In this document: piece by piece, positions 35,231-45,939 of the stretch
Layout: every line of letters starts with the position of its first letter
How positions within the stretch are numbered: the first letter of the stretch is position 1
DNA from: Beroe forskalii
Taxonomy: Eukaryota > Ctenophora > Nuda > Beroida > Beroidae
Direction: 5' to 3'
Assembly: GCA_011033025.1 (NCBI GenBank)
Contig: WFMF01000158.1
Span: 310,001-374,000, forward strand
Length of the DNA stretch: 64,000 nucleotides
Program-made: the position numbers and the translations under genes
Notes under the pieces: generated by a model
Told to the model about the DNA's origin: nothing
Database searches by the model: none
What the model saw: the letters and a program-made list of their open reading frames with translations, nothing else

Positions 35231-36775
35231 ATGTCTGTAGCTAAAGTATCAGTTCCATGTGATTTCGGGGTCGAAAACCTTTATGACGAATTCCATGGCA
35301 ACATCATTGTGGAATTCAAAGATTCCTCTGTCATGAAGGTGAGCTCTTTAATTCTCTCATGGAATAGTGAAGTGTTTACACACTTATTCAAAGAACTTAG
35401 ACAGGGTACAGTAGAGCTGCAGGACTTCTCCAAGGAAGTTGCAGTGATTCTTCTTGAAAGCCTTTACAGTGGCGATGTTGTGGTGAGAAGGTCTCATTTC
35501 AGAGAAATTTATAAGATATCTCATGTTTTCAAAGTGAAATGGTTGTCTGAAAAATGCATTGCTGCATTCACAGAATTCTGTGAATCGAGCTCACAAGATT
35601 TTAATGACATGGAATTTCTTTTCAATGAGGCTGTGTATTCTGATTGTACTCTGAAATGTGGAAAGTTAATGGAAATTGTAGTTACCACGTTTTCCAAATT
35701 TGAGAAAATGCCTGAAATGTTTGTGGGACCATACCTCACCAAATATTTCACAAGAATAAAGCCAGCAACTCTGAACCAGCTACTAGAAATATGCTGTGGA
35801 CAGTTCATCCCAGTTCTGCAAGCTGTTAAAGAGCATCTTGAAACAAATGGAATTGTGAAAACTGTTCACACCATTTTATCTAATGAAGATGTTGTTCAAT
35901 GCATGGTGGGTGAATCGCAGTTGTATGATGAATTGTATGGAATGATGTTAAAACAGTTAAATGATAATAATATGAATGCTGAGGATTTGGAACTTTTGAT
36001 GAATTTGAATCGAGCAGTAAGGAATCAGGGAAGCACATCCACTAGTGTTGTGCATTCTAATAAAATTGTGCCTGGTTATGCTGCAATACCGAACTTATTT
36101 CATGAAGTGAAGGAGTTTAAAGCTGCACGTAGCATTGGTGCCTTGAGGCACCATATACCTAGTATCAGCATCTTTATGTTGCTTGAATTTGTGAACTGGG
36201 AACCTCATCCTGCTGCCGCAATAAAGATGCTGCAAATAACACCTGAATTATACACTGAACTATCTCTTTGCAGAGTTTCTACAGTCTTTATTGATAGATT
36301 GTTGATTCCGAAGCACTTAGAATACTTACCTAAATCAGTTATATCAGATTGTGACACCGCAGTTATTGCCTGTAGTGAAACAACAACACTAGAAGCCTTG
36401 GTCACCACTAAAAAGTGTTATAATTTCATGGCCCCATTTCCCCAGTGCAACTCTCAAAGTTCCAAATGTGGGTTTATTTTAAGAGTAACACCAGTTTCAA
36501 TGACAGAAACATGCAAGTTTAACATTGAGCTTTCCACTGTTGATGGTGACTATCCTGCTGACCTGCACTGTCACAGAGATTTGGTTAACATTGCTAAGAT
36601 GCACCTTGCAATTGAGGAGTACTTCGAAGATAAGTGGTATGACATGGCTATGTCTTGGGGTGGCAGACCGAAGTTTAATAAGGAGGCAGGCTATGTGGAG
36701 TGGGGTGAGGTAATATTAGACAACAGAGAAGTGAGGTTGGTTGTTCATTATGACATTAGATGTAAGACTGCATGA
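35231..36775 (+). CDS. BTB/POZ domain protein, copy 2 (intact, 514 aa)
   Basis: Same architecture as copy 1, starting MSVAKVSVPCDFG; the upstream TTTGCAG looks like a splice acceptor. It is distinguished by a three-residue-longer loop near NDNNMNAEDL and by FKAARSIGALRHH and EFVNWEPHPAAAIKMLQ in the middle. Those features are shared with copy 5, its inverted partner, and partly with copy 6. The C-terminal domain ends REVRLVVHYDIRCKTA. The reading frame is open from start to stop. It lies 740 bp after copy 1 on the same strand. Confidence 0.9.
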   Translation: MSVAKVSVPCDFGVENLYDEFHGNIIVEFKDSSVMKVSSLILSWNSEVFTHLFKELRQGTVELQDFSKEVAVILLESLYSGDVVVRRSHFREIYKISHVFKVKWLSEKCIAAFTEFCESSSQDFNDMEFLFNEAVYSDCTLKCGKLMEIVVTTFSKFEKMPEMFVGPYLTKYFTRIKPATLNQLLEICCGQFIPVLQAVKEHLETNGIVKTVHTILSNEDVVQCMVGESQLYDELYGMMLKQLNDNNMNAEDLELLMNLNRAVRNQGSTSTSVVHSNKIVPGYAAIPNLFHEVKEFKAARSIGALRHHIPSISIFMLLEFVNWEPHPAAAIKMLQITPELYTELSLCRVSTVFIDRLLIPKHLEYLPKSVISDCDTAVIACSETTTLEALVTTKKCYNFMAPFPQCNSQSSKCGFILRVTPVSMTETCKFNIELSTVDGDYPADLHCHRDLVNIAKMHLAIEEYFEDKWYDMAMSWGGRPKFNKEAGYVEWGEVILDNREVRLVVHYDIRCKTA

Positions 36776-37506
36776 ATATTGAATATATTGAATATATCAA
36801 GGTCCCAAACTTCTCCTATAATCAGAACTGTATTGATTTTTCTAAGCTCATTGTATCAACTAGCTAATCTGGTAACTTGGTTGAGTTTTTGTTGATTCGT
36901 AGGGTCATCACTCATCCCATCACCGCACTGGTGAGTAGTGTAATGGAGTGCTAGAGAGTTAAACCAGTTTCAGCAGTACCTGCTGACCAGAAGTATTAGA
37001 ACATTCGAAGTGTTTGAGTAAGCTGTGGTACTAATTCACATGTATGCGATTTACTTAATGTACTTATGAATGTTTGAACTCATAACATTTCAAAACCTTC
37101 AAGTTAATATATGATTTCCAATGATTTTTTGAATTTATGAATGATAATAAAATCTCATTATGATGATAATATTATATTTATTTTATTCTTATTGTTTGTA
37201 TAATCAGAGTTTTAATTAGACACAAACTTTCATGTCTCCTTCTTGCGTAGGTTCCGGAGTTTTGACCAAAAAATTATTGTTTCTGCTTGAATTTATTTAG
37301 ATAGTGTTGAGAAAGCAATTTTGTTGGTTCATGATCAGTGCATGATTAAAATTTACTTTTTTACCTTTTTGTGTAGAAAGTGAACCTTTCATGTTAAAAG
37401 TTCATTGTTAGAAATTCATGCAGGTTCACTTGCATTACAAGTAGGAATTGCATTTACTCTTTGTATTCAATGATCCAATAATTTAGGTTCCTGTGTGCAG
37501 CACTAG

Positions 37507-39059
37507 ATGACTGTAGCTAAGGTATCAGTTCCATGTGACTTTGGTGTAGAGAACCTTTATGACGAATTCCATGGCAATGTCACTGTGGAATTCAAAGATT
37601 CCACTTCCATGAAGGCGAGCTCTTTAATTCTCTCATGGAATAGTGAAGTGTTCACTCACTTGTTCAAGGAACTCAGACAGGGTACAGTTGAGTTGAAAGA
37701 CTTTTCCAAAGAAGTTGCAGTGATTCTTCTTGAAAGCCTTTACAGTGGCGATATTGTGGTGGAAAGGTCTTATTTCAGAGAAATTTACAAAATATCTCAA
37801 GCTTTCAAAGTAAAATGGTTGTCTGAAAAATGCACTGGTGCATTCACAGAATTCTGTGAATCGAGCTCACAAGATTTTAATGACATGGTCTTTCTTTTCA
37901 ATGAGGCTGTGTACTCTGATTGTACTCTTAAATGTGGAAAGTTAATGGAAATAATAGTTTCTACGTTTTCCAAATTTGAGAAAATGTCTGAGATGTTTGT
38001 GGCACCATACCTCAGCAAACATTTCACAAGAATAAAGCCAGCAACTCTGAACCAGCTACTAGAAATATGCTGTGGACAGTTCATACCAGTCCTGCGAGCT
38101 GTTAAAGAGCACCTTCAAACAGATGGAATTGCGAAAACTGTTCACACCATTTTATCTAATAAAGATGTTGTTAAATGCATGGTGGGTGAATCACAGTTGT
38201 ATGATGAAATGTATGGAATGATGTTAAAACAGTTTGATAAAATGAATGCTAAAGATTTGGAACTTTTGATGGATTTGAATCGAGCAGTAAGGAATCAGGG
38301 AAGCACATCCACTATTGCTGTGCATTCTAATGAGATTTTACCTGGTTATGCTACAATAATGAACTTATTTCATGAAGTGGAGGAGTTTATTAAAGCTGCA
38401 TGTAGGAAGAACATTGATGCCCTGAGGCACCATGTACATGGGATCAATACCTTTATGTTGATTGAATATGTAAACTATTGGGAATATGATTCTTCTGCTG
38501 CTGCAAAGAAGATTCTGCAACAAATACCTGGCATTATCAGTCAACTGTCTCTATCTAGAGTTTCTAGAGTCTTTATTGAGATTCTTTCGTCCTCAAAACT
38601 TGGGACATTTACCAAGATCAGTGATATCAGATAGTGACACCACGATTATTACCTGCTGTGAAACAACGACTCTAGAAGCCTTAGTTACCACTAAAAAGTG
38701 TTATAAATTCATAGCCCCAGTACCTCACTGCAACACTCAGAACTCAAAATGTGGGTTTATTTTGAGGGTAACACCAGTTTCAAAGGAAGAAACTGGCAAG
38801 TTTAATATTGAGCTCACCACTGTTGATGACGACTATCCTGCTGACTTGCACTGTCACAGAGATTTGATTAGCAGTGCTAAGATGCATCTTGTTATTGAAG
38901 AGTACTGCAATGATGATTGGTATGACGTGGGTATCTCTTGGGAAGGCAGACCAGAGTATAACGAGGAAGAATGCCATGTGGAGTGGTGTGGTGGAAAGTG
39001 TGACAGAGAGAGAAGTGAGGTTGGTTGTTCATTATGACTTCAGGTGCAAGACTGCATGA
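37507..39059 (+). pseudogene. BTB/POZ domain gene, copy 3, two frameshifts
   Basis: Full-length relative to copy 4, its near-identical inverted partner, but the frame breaks twice. At about 38580 two bases are missing (copy 4 has GAGAGATTC where this has GAGATTC). Near 39003-39012 one extra base lies in GACAGAGAGAGAAG. The first break would truncate the product at residue 375, within the C-terminal domain, leaving BTB and BACK-like parts complete. Either a young pseudogene or base-level assembly errors; a truncated BTB protein could also be made. AATAAA at 39270-39275 is a candidate polyadenylation signal. Confidence 0.85.
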
Positions 39060-39330
39060 AATATCCTAAGATACTGTTTTAATGGTACTTGTTACCTACG
39101 TTTTTCTGCTATAATGGTTTCGCTATTGCTAAATCAGTATTTTAAAAGTTTAAACATTTGTTTCAATTTTTGATATGAAATATAAATTATTGTTAGTTAG
39201 TAGTTACCCATTGTATTTGAATGAATATGATGAATTAAAGGCATTAAATTTAAAGATTATTAATACCATAATAAACATTTTTGTGTGCATTTCTTTTTGA
39301 AATGTTATTAATTAAGTAATTACTAATTAC

Positions 39331-39920
39331 TGGATTAAATAAAACTTAAATTCATTCGAATAAATTATTAGTTTTTCTTATGACTATGATACCTTTACTA
39401 CCTACGTCCTACAGCCTTGGTTTTGGCCAATGATATCAAAAAACTATTAAAAAAGTTATAATCATTTTTTGAAGGTTTTTACTTCTAGTCAAAACATGAA
39501 CACATAATTCTTCGCTAGGAATGTGGAAGTCGGTCTGAGTTGGTATGGTAACTGCTGTTTGCATTTGGAATGGTCATTTTCCAAGTTAAAAGACAGGGAA
39601 TGTCCGTCGGCCCATATGCTGGCAGTGGGTGTTGTGCTGACTTAGCTGGCTTCCTGCATAGTGTACCCTTGCAGTATACCTACTTGGCGCTTGAAATTGA
39701 TATTCAAAAACAGTCTGTTGTAAAATTAGCTGATTCGGGCACACCAACTCCACATGTGACATTTCTGAACGTGAAAATGTAATCTTGTGAAACAAATCTT
39801 TACACTGAAGGGTAGCCTATCATTAATATTTATAAATATATTTGATATGATTTGATTGTAAAGTGCCGAAAAATTTATTAAACGTTGTTTCTCTTAAACG
39901 TTGTTTCTCTATTCCAACAG
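39331..39920. other. Spacer between BTB cluster and SINE, no gene recognised
   Basis: AT-rich with short frames only (39570-39782). Nothing I can assign. Confidence 0.4.
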
Positions 39921-40205
39921 CCATCTGGCTAATGACAGGAATCGAAGGATTCAATTAGTGTAATCAAGCCAGTGACGGTTCAGGAAGTTTAATCCATACT
40001 TTATTCGCCCAAGACTTCGCTGCAATGGGCAGCTCCTCATTTAACCCTCCCGCAAAGTTTCCTGTACGCTCGGCTGAGTGAACCATCAGGCTGCATAGGC
40101 TCGAGATAAATCTCTCACCCTTAGCTCAGTGGCGCTAGCCAGGATTTGAACTCAGGATTATTCGATCCTGTGCTCAAATCGATACCACTGCACCACTGAC
40201 CCATA
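39921..40205 (-). mobile_element. tRNA-derived SINE, copy 2
   Basis: Reverse orientation. On the minus strand it starts GGGTCAGTGGTGCAGTGG (A box TGGTGCAGTGG), then B box GAGTTCAAATCC, then the same body and end as the copy at 30268. The tRNA-like head keeps its two polymerase III boxes better than copy 1. Confidence 0.82.
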
Positions 40206-40329
40206 ATAGTACAATGAATGATTTTTCATATCACGATATGGACACATCCCGTGGGCCACAATTTCTAACTACTTAATAAACTAACGTGATAAGTCCATAA
40301 TTATTCCATATATGGCTGTAATGAGTCAG

Positions 40330-40378
40330 TGCTAAGGACAAATATAGAGAGCACTGCTCTCTATATTTGTCCTTAGCA
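40330..40378. repeat. Perfect 49-bp palindrome (24-bp arms, 1-base loop)
   Basis: TGCTAAGGACAAATATAGAG then AGCA, one C, then the exact reverse complement. It lies between the SINE and DPH6. A one-base loop excludes an ordinary pre-miRNA. Probably an MITE remnant or replication product. Confidence 0.85.
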
Positions 40379-40730
40379 TTGAGTAACAGGACACCAATAT
40401 AGGGACGATCTGAACTGTGCATTGATTTTTGTGCACTTTGACTCATGCTTCTCATTTATTTGTTTATTTTTCAAGTTCGGTATACTTCTTACTTTCTTAG
40501 TTATTAAATCTAGTACGTTAACATGGAAATATGATCCTAAGAATTCGTTTGACTGGATTAAATGACTGATATTCCAACAACAACACATACATTATTAAAC
40601 AAGTTAATTTTTCTTTTATCAGAAAGTAGCATGCCATAAAGTGCATCAAACATCCCCTGACAACAATCCCCTCCAGTACCACATCATCCACATCGTATCT
40701 GATCAGACACCTCCCCTTATTAAACCCCCT

Positions 40731-41546
40731 ATGGCATCCTCTCCTCCCCACAAAGTAGTAGCTCTAGTGAGTGGTGGCAAGGACAGTACCTTCTCCCTGC
40801 TCCACTGTGTGTCCTCAGGGCATGCAGTGGTGGCAGTAGCTCACCTCACACCCCCTCCACACACTGAGGAACTGGACAGCTACATGTACCAGAGTGTAGG
40901 TCACAACACCGTGCCGCACCTTGCCCAAGCGCTGGGACTGCCACTCTACCAGGCCCCCATCACTGGTTCTCCAGTACTGCAGGAGCTGGAATATACCCCC
41001 ACCCCTGCTGATGAAGTGGAGGACTTGTATCAGTTGCTGAGCAGGGTGAAGGAGGAGGTGGGGTGTAGTGCGGTGTGTAGCGGGGCCATCTTCTCCACTT
41101 ACCAGAAGAACAGGGTGGAGGAGGTGTGCGCGCGGCTCGGGTTACTCAGCATCGCTCCGCTCTGGCAAAGAGATCAGGAGGAACTGCTCAAGGAAATGTT
41201 GCGGCACAAGATGGAGATTAGGATTATCAAGGTGGCTAGCATGGGACTCAATAAGGAGCACGTGGGACGGACTGCAGATGAGTTGCTGCCACACTTCCTG
41301 GAAATCAGTAAGAAGTGGGGGTTCAATGTGTGCGGGGAGGGGGGAGAGTACGAGTCTCTGGTGACGGACTGCCCCCTGTTTGCCTACAAACTCAAAGTGG
41401 AGTCCTCTCAGTTGGTGTGCCATTCTCACGATGAGTTGTCTCCAGTGTGGTATGAAACCTTTGCGGAAGTCAGCTTGGAGGAGAAGGAGGGGTTCAGAGA
41501 TCTGTCTCTCAAGGAGAGACTGAACAAGGTCCTGGGTGAAGACTGA
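40731..41546 (+). CDS. DPH6: Diphthine--ammonia ligase, intronless
   Basis: ATP-dependent amidation of diphthine to diphthamide on elongation factor 2, the last step of diphthamide synthesis in the cytosol. Adenine-nucleotide alpha-hydrolase fold: P-loop motif VSGGKDST near residue 13, EELDSYMYQSVGH, CSGAIFSTYQKNRVEEVC, PLWQRDQEELLKEM, VCGEGGEYESLVTDCPLF. From the ATG at 40731 the product has 271 residues, close to the usual 267. An in-frame ATG at 40641 would add 30 residues, not typical of the family. The gene has no intron, unlike OPLAH and PGAP1 here, so it may be a retrocopy or an ancestral compaction. ATCAG at about 40617-40621 could be a 5' UTR acceptor. Confidence 0.95.
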   Translation: MASSPPHKVVALVSGGKDSTFSLLHCVSSGHAVVAVAHLTPPPHTEELDSYMYQSVGHNTVPHLAQALGLPLYQAPITGSPVLQELEYTPTPADEVEDLYQLLSRVKEEVGCSAVCSGAIFSTYQKNRVEEVCARLGLLSIAPLWQRDQEELLKEMLRHKMEIRIIKVASMGLNKEHVGRTADELLPHFLEISKKWGFNVCGEGGEYESLVTDCPLFAYKLKVESSQLVCHSHDELSPVWYETFAEVSLEEKEGFRDLSLKERLNKVLGED

Positions 41547-42005
41547 AGGGGAATCATGGATTTTAAACTCAGTTTTCAGTATTTATTTACTTCTGAATTG
41601 GCTATTAAATTATTAGGAATGGCTGTGATGTGAAGTCCATTGCACTTTATTGGATGATGTAAACATGTAGGCATCTAGATTTGCTTTCAACTGGGGTATT
41701 TATATTTTATTCTTTATTTACTTGATTTTGAGCTGCTTCATTTAAATTCATAGAGCGAGTTTACTGAATTGATAAGTGTTTTATTTTACTATTTTAGTGA
41801 GTGTGTCTGTCAGTGCTTCATTGCCTCAAATATGTTCACAAATGATTGAATTTGATAGGTGTCTATACTCTATATCATTCCTTCTTTACTTATATTTTAT
41901 CAATAAGTCACAACCTTCGAATAATCCTCATCAAAAACGCACCCCAATTCCCTTTATTAACTTATTAATAAACATTCTCTCCCTTCCCCATGTAGCGAAG
42001 TAGCG
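41547..42005. other. Intergenic between DPH6 and PGAP1
   Basis: AT-rich, 459 bp; must contain the DPH6 3' end and the PGAP1 promoter. No specific site recognised. Confidence 0.4.
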
Positions 42006-45000
42006 ATGTCGCAGATCAGATATCCGGTTATCCTGATCACGGTAGCTGCCGTGGTTTTCGTGATGTACGGTTTTGTGGCCGGTCTCTTCACTCTCCTCAA
42101 CATCCCGCCCAACCCTTGCCAGATGACCTACATGTTCCAGATGCCACAGTACATTCCAGGTGAGTTATCTTGTCATGAAACTTTAAAAACTTCTGAAAAT
42201 CATGCAATAAATAGGATCTTGACTGCCAAGCTACTCTTTTATTACTTTATTACTCAATTTTAGAACAATTCCCTTAAGCAATTTATATTTTTCACACCTA
42301 TAATCCCACTCCCTCCCCCAGTGCCGGTTGCAGACAGTCCCTCCTCCAAATACTCCCTGTTTGTGTACGGGGGGGGCCTATGCTGAGTCCCTCAAGGAGG
42401 GACAGTTCTCAGGCATTCCTGTCCTGTTTCTGCCTGGCAACGCAGGCTGCTACAAACAGGTGTGTTTGTGTGTTAGTCAATGGCAGAGGTTCTGGTTTAC
42501 ATGCAGACTTAGATAGCCCTTTTTCTAACTACATAGAAGTTGCATTCATGCTGCCTTTTACAGTTTCTTCCTTCAAAAGCTCAAAAACACGAAAGCTTTC
42601 TTGCCCATCCCCCATTATAATATACAGTACAAACAATACCGCAGGTCCGTTCCCTCGCGTCCATGTCGTATCGGATGTTCTACGACCTCCACAAAGCTCA
42701 CCACTTCAACTACTTCACTGTGGATTTCAAGGAGGAGCTGTCCGGCCTGTACGGAGGCCTGCTCTACTCCCAGTCAGACTTTGTGGTGGCTGCTATCAGG
42801 AGCATTCGCAGCCTTTACTCCCACCCTACCAAGGTAAATTATAGAAAGATAGAGCATTGGTAAGCGGTGTTGCGGGTTACTGTTCAGGAGCCTGAACATG
42901 CCCCTCACCTGAACATACCAAGATACCACAAGTAACGTAGCCTTAGTTCTTGAAACACACGTAACAGTTAAGTATTAAAGCTTTAAAGACGTAACTGTGG
43001 GTGACTCACGTGACAGCACAATAGAGCTCACATCACTTTACTAAGTATGCAGGTATACAGGTATACATTAATCGTGTATTCAATGTATACTAGAGACCTA
43101 CACTCCAAAGATTGTCTGGCGGATTTGATACCTATCACATATACATACTTTATTATGTGTTATTCATTCCATGATAAAGGTCAAGGAAGGTAATAGGATA
43201 TTGCACTGGTAAATGGTTATACGGGAGTACGGGTTACTGTTTGGAAGGAACATGTCACATGTAACGTGGCCTTAGTTCGGGTGGGTGACACTTCACCCCG
43301 CGACACTTTACCCCGAGACACTTTACCCTGCGACACTTTACCCCGCGACACTTAACCCTGCGACAGTTTACCCCGCGACAGTTTACCCCGCGACAGTTTA
43401 CCCCGCGACAGTTTACCCCGCGACAGTTTACCCCGCGACACTTTACCCCGAGACACTTTACCCTGCGACACTTTACCCCGAGACACTTTACCCTGCGACA
43501 CTTTACCCTGCGACACTTTACCCCGCGACACTTTACCCTGCGACACTTTACCCCGCGACACTTTACCCCGGATCTAATTATGTGCACTGAGTATAATCAA
43601 TAGAGAAGTTTGGTTTAGAAAATGATAATGTTAGTTTTTGTAACAGTGTCACATTTTAGCAACGTAACTGTGGATGATTGACGTGACGTTGTGACAGCAC
43701 CTACATTATCTAATCCGAGTGCGTTTTTAACTGTCAGATCTTGATAATTTTGTGAAAAGACGATCACAGGTTATTCTGCAAAGCTCACATATGACAGTTA
43801 TACTGCCCACTTGTTAGTGCTAAAACTCATAAAAGAAGGTAAAATATGAATCCAGATCTTGTATGGATGTACGAATGTTTTTTGTAAACATGGGACGGCA
43901 TGTAAGCTTATTAGCTTTTTCCTTGTCCACTTCTCTACTCGTGGTATAATAGAATGTGAACTAAAAATTCAATAAAATGAGAATTGTTTAAAAACGCTTT
44001 GTTACAAAGTTATATTATTCTGCACTTTCATCAGTAATCGGCAACTATGCGACTTTATGAGGGGTACCTGAGCGGTCCCCAGCCAAAAGTTATTCTTGAG
44101 AATGCTCGAAAGCATTTGAGTGGTAGAGGTGGACGAGGAATCTATTATAACTCCCGAAAAACTTTCTTGTGTTTAAACTTGAGTCACATTGAGGCTTCAA
44201 GAAAGGCATCTCTCAATACAACTGTGATTTATAAATATCCCGGTAATGCACCCGAAAATATAAAACAATAAAAAGTAGTTGAATCCTGGTTTTACATCTT
44301 GATTCTTGGTCTTATTAATGTCTAACTTTACTACCCCAATGTAGTTTAGTACTACTACTCCAGCACCCTCTCCTCTAGGTGAAGTGGTTGTAACACTGCT
44401 GTATTAACCCACTACATGACAGCAACTACTCCAATATAAGGGTACTATATAATATAGGACATAATAAGGCATAATTTTTCCGATATGGTAGTATGATGTT
44501 TTAGACTGGTATGCCTTATGTTGCAACTAACCTTTTATCTGACTAGATTCCGCACATCATTCCTAATGCTGATATACTGATATTTATGTTATCAACCTTT
44601 CTTCCTTATCTAGTTAATAGGTATCTGACTTACTGTATATTATGATAAGATAATACTTACTTTCTCTTCAATACGCGCAAGAAAAAGGCGCCACGCAAAA
44701 GGCACCCAGACAAAAATGATCATTCAGTTTTCACTGATGATGATGTACATTAGAGAGTCAGTCGCGTGGAACAGCTAGAAAAGAGCGCTGGAGGTGATTC
44801 CTTGTGTTTAAATTTAAGCCAAGTTAAAGTATAGAAAAATGAACAATTTTGATTCAAATAATAGTGCGATCATTACCTCACCTGAACGAAAAAATAAAAG
44901 CCATTTAGAAAAATAAAGGATGCTCTTTCTTCAACAATAAAGTTATTAAGAAGTACATTCGAGTATTCTCTTTGGGTCTCTTGTATTTGATGATGATGTA

Positions 45001-45278
45001 TAATATTTGATGAAATGTGTAATATTTCTTCCTTAAGTGACCTATTAGCTCGCCAGCTAATCACGTGACCATTTCAGGTGATTCTCATTGGCTCCCCTGC
45101 TAATCACGTGACCTTTTCAGGTGATCCTCATCGGTCACTCGATGGGAGGTTTGGTTGCGCGGTCAGTGTTCCTGCACCCTGACTTTACTGAGGATTCCGT
45201 GGACATTGTCCTAACTCTCTCCACCCCACACAACACTCCGCCTTTCAACTTTGAGTGGAATATCCACTCCTTTTACGG
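42006..45278 (+). CDS. PGAP1: GPI inositol-deacylase, first four exons only
   Basis: ER membrane lipase that removes the acyl chain from inositol of GPI anchors. Exons: 42006-42159, 42322-42459, 42645-42833, 45121-45278, phases consistent. Exon 1 has an N-terminal membrane segment (YPVILITVAAVVFVMYGFVA) and CQMTYMFQMPQYIP. Exon 2 has IPVLFLPGNAGCYKQ, exon 3 has YFTVDFKEELSGLYGG, exon 4 has the nucleophile motif VILIGHSMGGLVARSVF (catalytic Ser in GHSMGG). In exon 2 a run of eight G at 42369-42376 breaks the frame; seven would restore it. I find no later exons (catalytic Asp/His part and C-terminal membrane segments) up to 64 kb, so the gene is either truncated here or continues past the inverted BTB copies. 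Confidence 0.88.
42855..43760 (+). repeat. Duplicated intron segment split by a minisatellite
   Basis: Block one (about 42855-43020: GGGTTACTGTTCAGGA, ACGTAGCCTTAGTTC, GACGTAACTGTGGGTGA, ACGTGACAGCAC) recurs as block two (about 43195-43710: GGGTTACTGTTTGGAA, ACGTGGCCTTAGTTC, AACGTAACTGTGGATGA, GTGACAGCAC). Block two is interrupted between its second and third landmarks by the 15-bp array. Intron 3 of PGAP1. Confidence 0.7.
43288..43572 (+). repeat. 15-bp minisatellite GACACTTTACCCCGC
   Basis: About 19 units, with GACAGTTTACCCCGC and ACCCTGC / ACCCCGA variants grouped in runs. A unit length divisible by three produces long spurious frames on both strands. Confidence 0.92.
43761..45058. other. 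PGAP1 intron 3, remainder
   Basis: AT-rich. A short frame at 44047-44271 has protein-like stretches (GYLSGPQPKVILENARKHL) but no recognised family and no splice support. Nothing else assigned. Confidence 0.35.
45058..45132 (+). repeat. Tandem duplication of the PGAP1 exon 4 acceptor
   Basis: TAATCACGTGACCATTTCAG plus GTGATTCTCATTGG (45058-45091) precedes TAATCACGTGACCTTTTCAG plus GTGATCCTCATCGG (45101-45134). Thus the acceptor and the first five codons (VILIG) are present twice; only the second leads into GHSMGG. Confidence 0.85.
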
Positions 45279-45467
45279 GTTAGTGTGGCATCATTTAAAA
45301 TTCGAGTGGAACATCCACTCCATTTACAGGTTAGTATATCTGGCATCATTCCAACTTCGAGTGGAATTTATCCACTCCTTTTACGGGTTAGTATATCTGG
45401 CATCATTCCAACTTCGAGTGGAATATCCACTCCTTTTTCGAGTTAGTAAATTTGGCAACATTCCAAG
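45248..45467 (+). repeat. Four tandem units of the PGAP1 exon 4 end and donor
   Basis: Units of 55-60 bp with TTCGAGTGGAATATCCACTC, CTTTTACGGGTTAGTATATC and TGGCATCATTCCAAC. The first unit is the true exon end (FEWNIHSFYG, then GTTAGT). The others repeat the coding end and a GTTAGT donor-like site. GAGTGGAATATCCACTC is itself palindromic. Confidence 0.85.
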
Positions 45468-45711
45468 TAAAGCTATAACATGTATTAACGGACAATTTAC
45501 TTTTACACACTTTTTATTTTTTTATACTAACTTTTACTTACTTTCTTCCACTGACACCAAACGGAAGTGAGACTATTGCACTGTGCAGCCACTTATAAAG
45601 GTTTCGTTGACACCACTTTACGTCAGCCTGCATTCCGCTACGTCACTTCGTCAGCAATCGTGTCGTTGACACCACTTTTTAGAATTACTGTCTCACATAC
45701 CAATGTGTCAC

Positions 45712-45900
45712 TTTTCGGAGGCCCATTCTCCGGAGGGCCCATTCTCTGGAGGGCCCATTCTCGGAGGCCATTCTCTGGAGGCCCATTAGAGGGCCCATTC
45801 TCGGAGGGCCCATTCTACGGAGGGCCCATTCTCCGAGGGTCCATTCTCCGGAGGGCCCCATTCGGAGCCCATTCTCCCATTCTCGGAGGGTCCTGCCCCA
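45712..45900 (+). repeat. Minisatellite GGAGGGCCCATTCTCC
   Basis: About ten imperfect units of 13-18 bp with core GAGGGCCCATTCT; GGGCCC at the centre makes units partly palindromic. Confidence 0.8.
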
Positions 45901-45939
45901 CGGACCATTTACTTTTACTTTATTTTTATACTTACTGGC

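Larger units (their letters stand above)
35200..39330 (+). repeat. Left arm of inverted duplication (BTB copies 2 and 3 with flanks)
   Basis: Coding and noncoding sequence here is found in reverse complement at about 49430-54200. The 3' flank of copy 3 to about 39325 (ending TTAATTAAGTAATTACTAAT) matches the flank of copy 4 down to about 49432. The 3' flank of copy 2 (TCAGAACTGTATTGATTTTT, CTAGCTAATCTGGTAACTTGG) matches that of copy 5. The spacer is about 10.1 kb. Confidence 0.88.

Noticed and set aside
40130-40205. A tRNA gene with A and B boxes
   Set aside because: The head continues into a conserved non-tRNA body shared with a second copy, and the cloverleaf arms do not close well; it is a SINE.
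40330-40378. A microRNA precursor
   Set aside because: The stem is perfect with a one-base loop, too tight for a pre-miRNA, and no flanking lower stem is seen.
43255-43590. Open frames on both strands over the GACACTTTACCCCGC array
   Set aside because: 15-bp tandem unit; no composition or start context typical of a gene.
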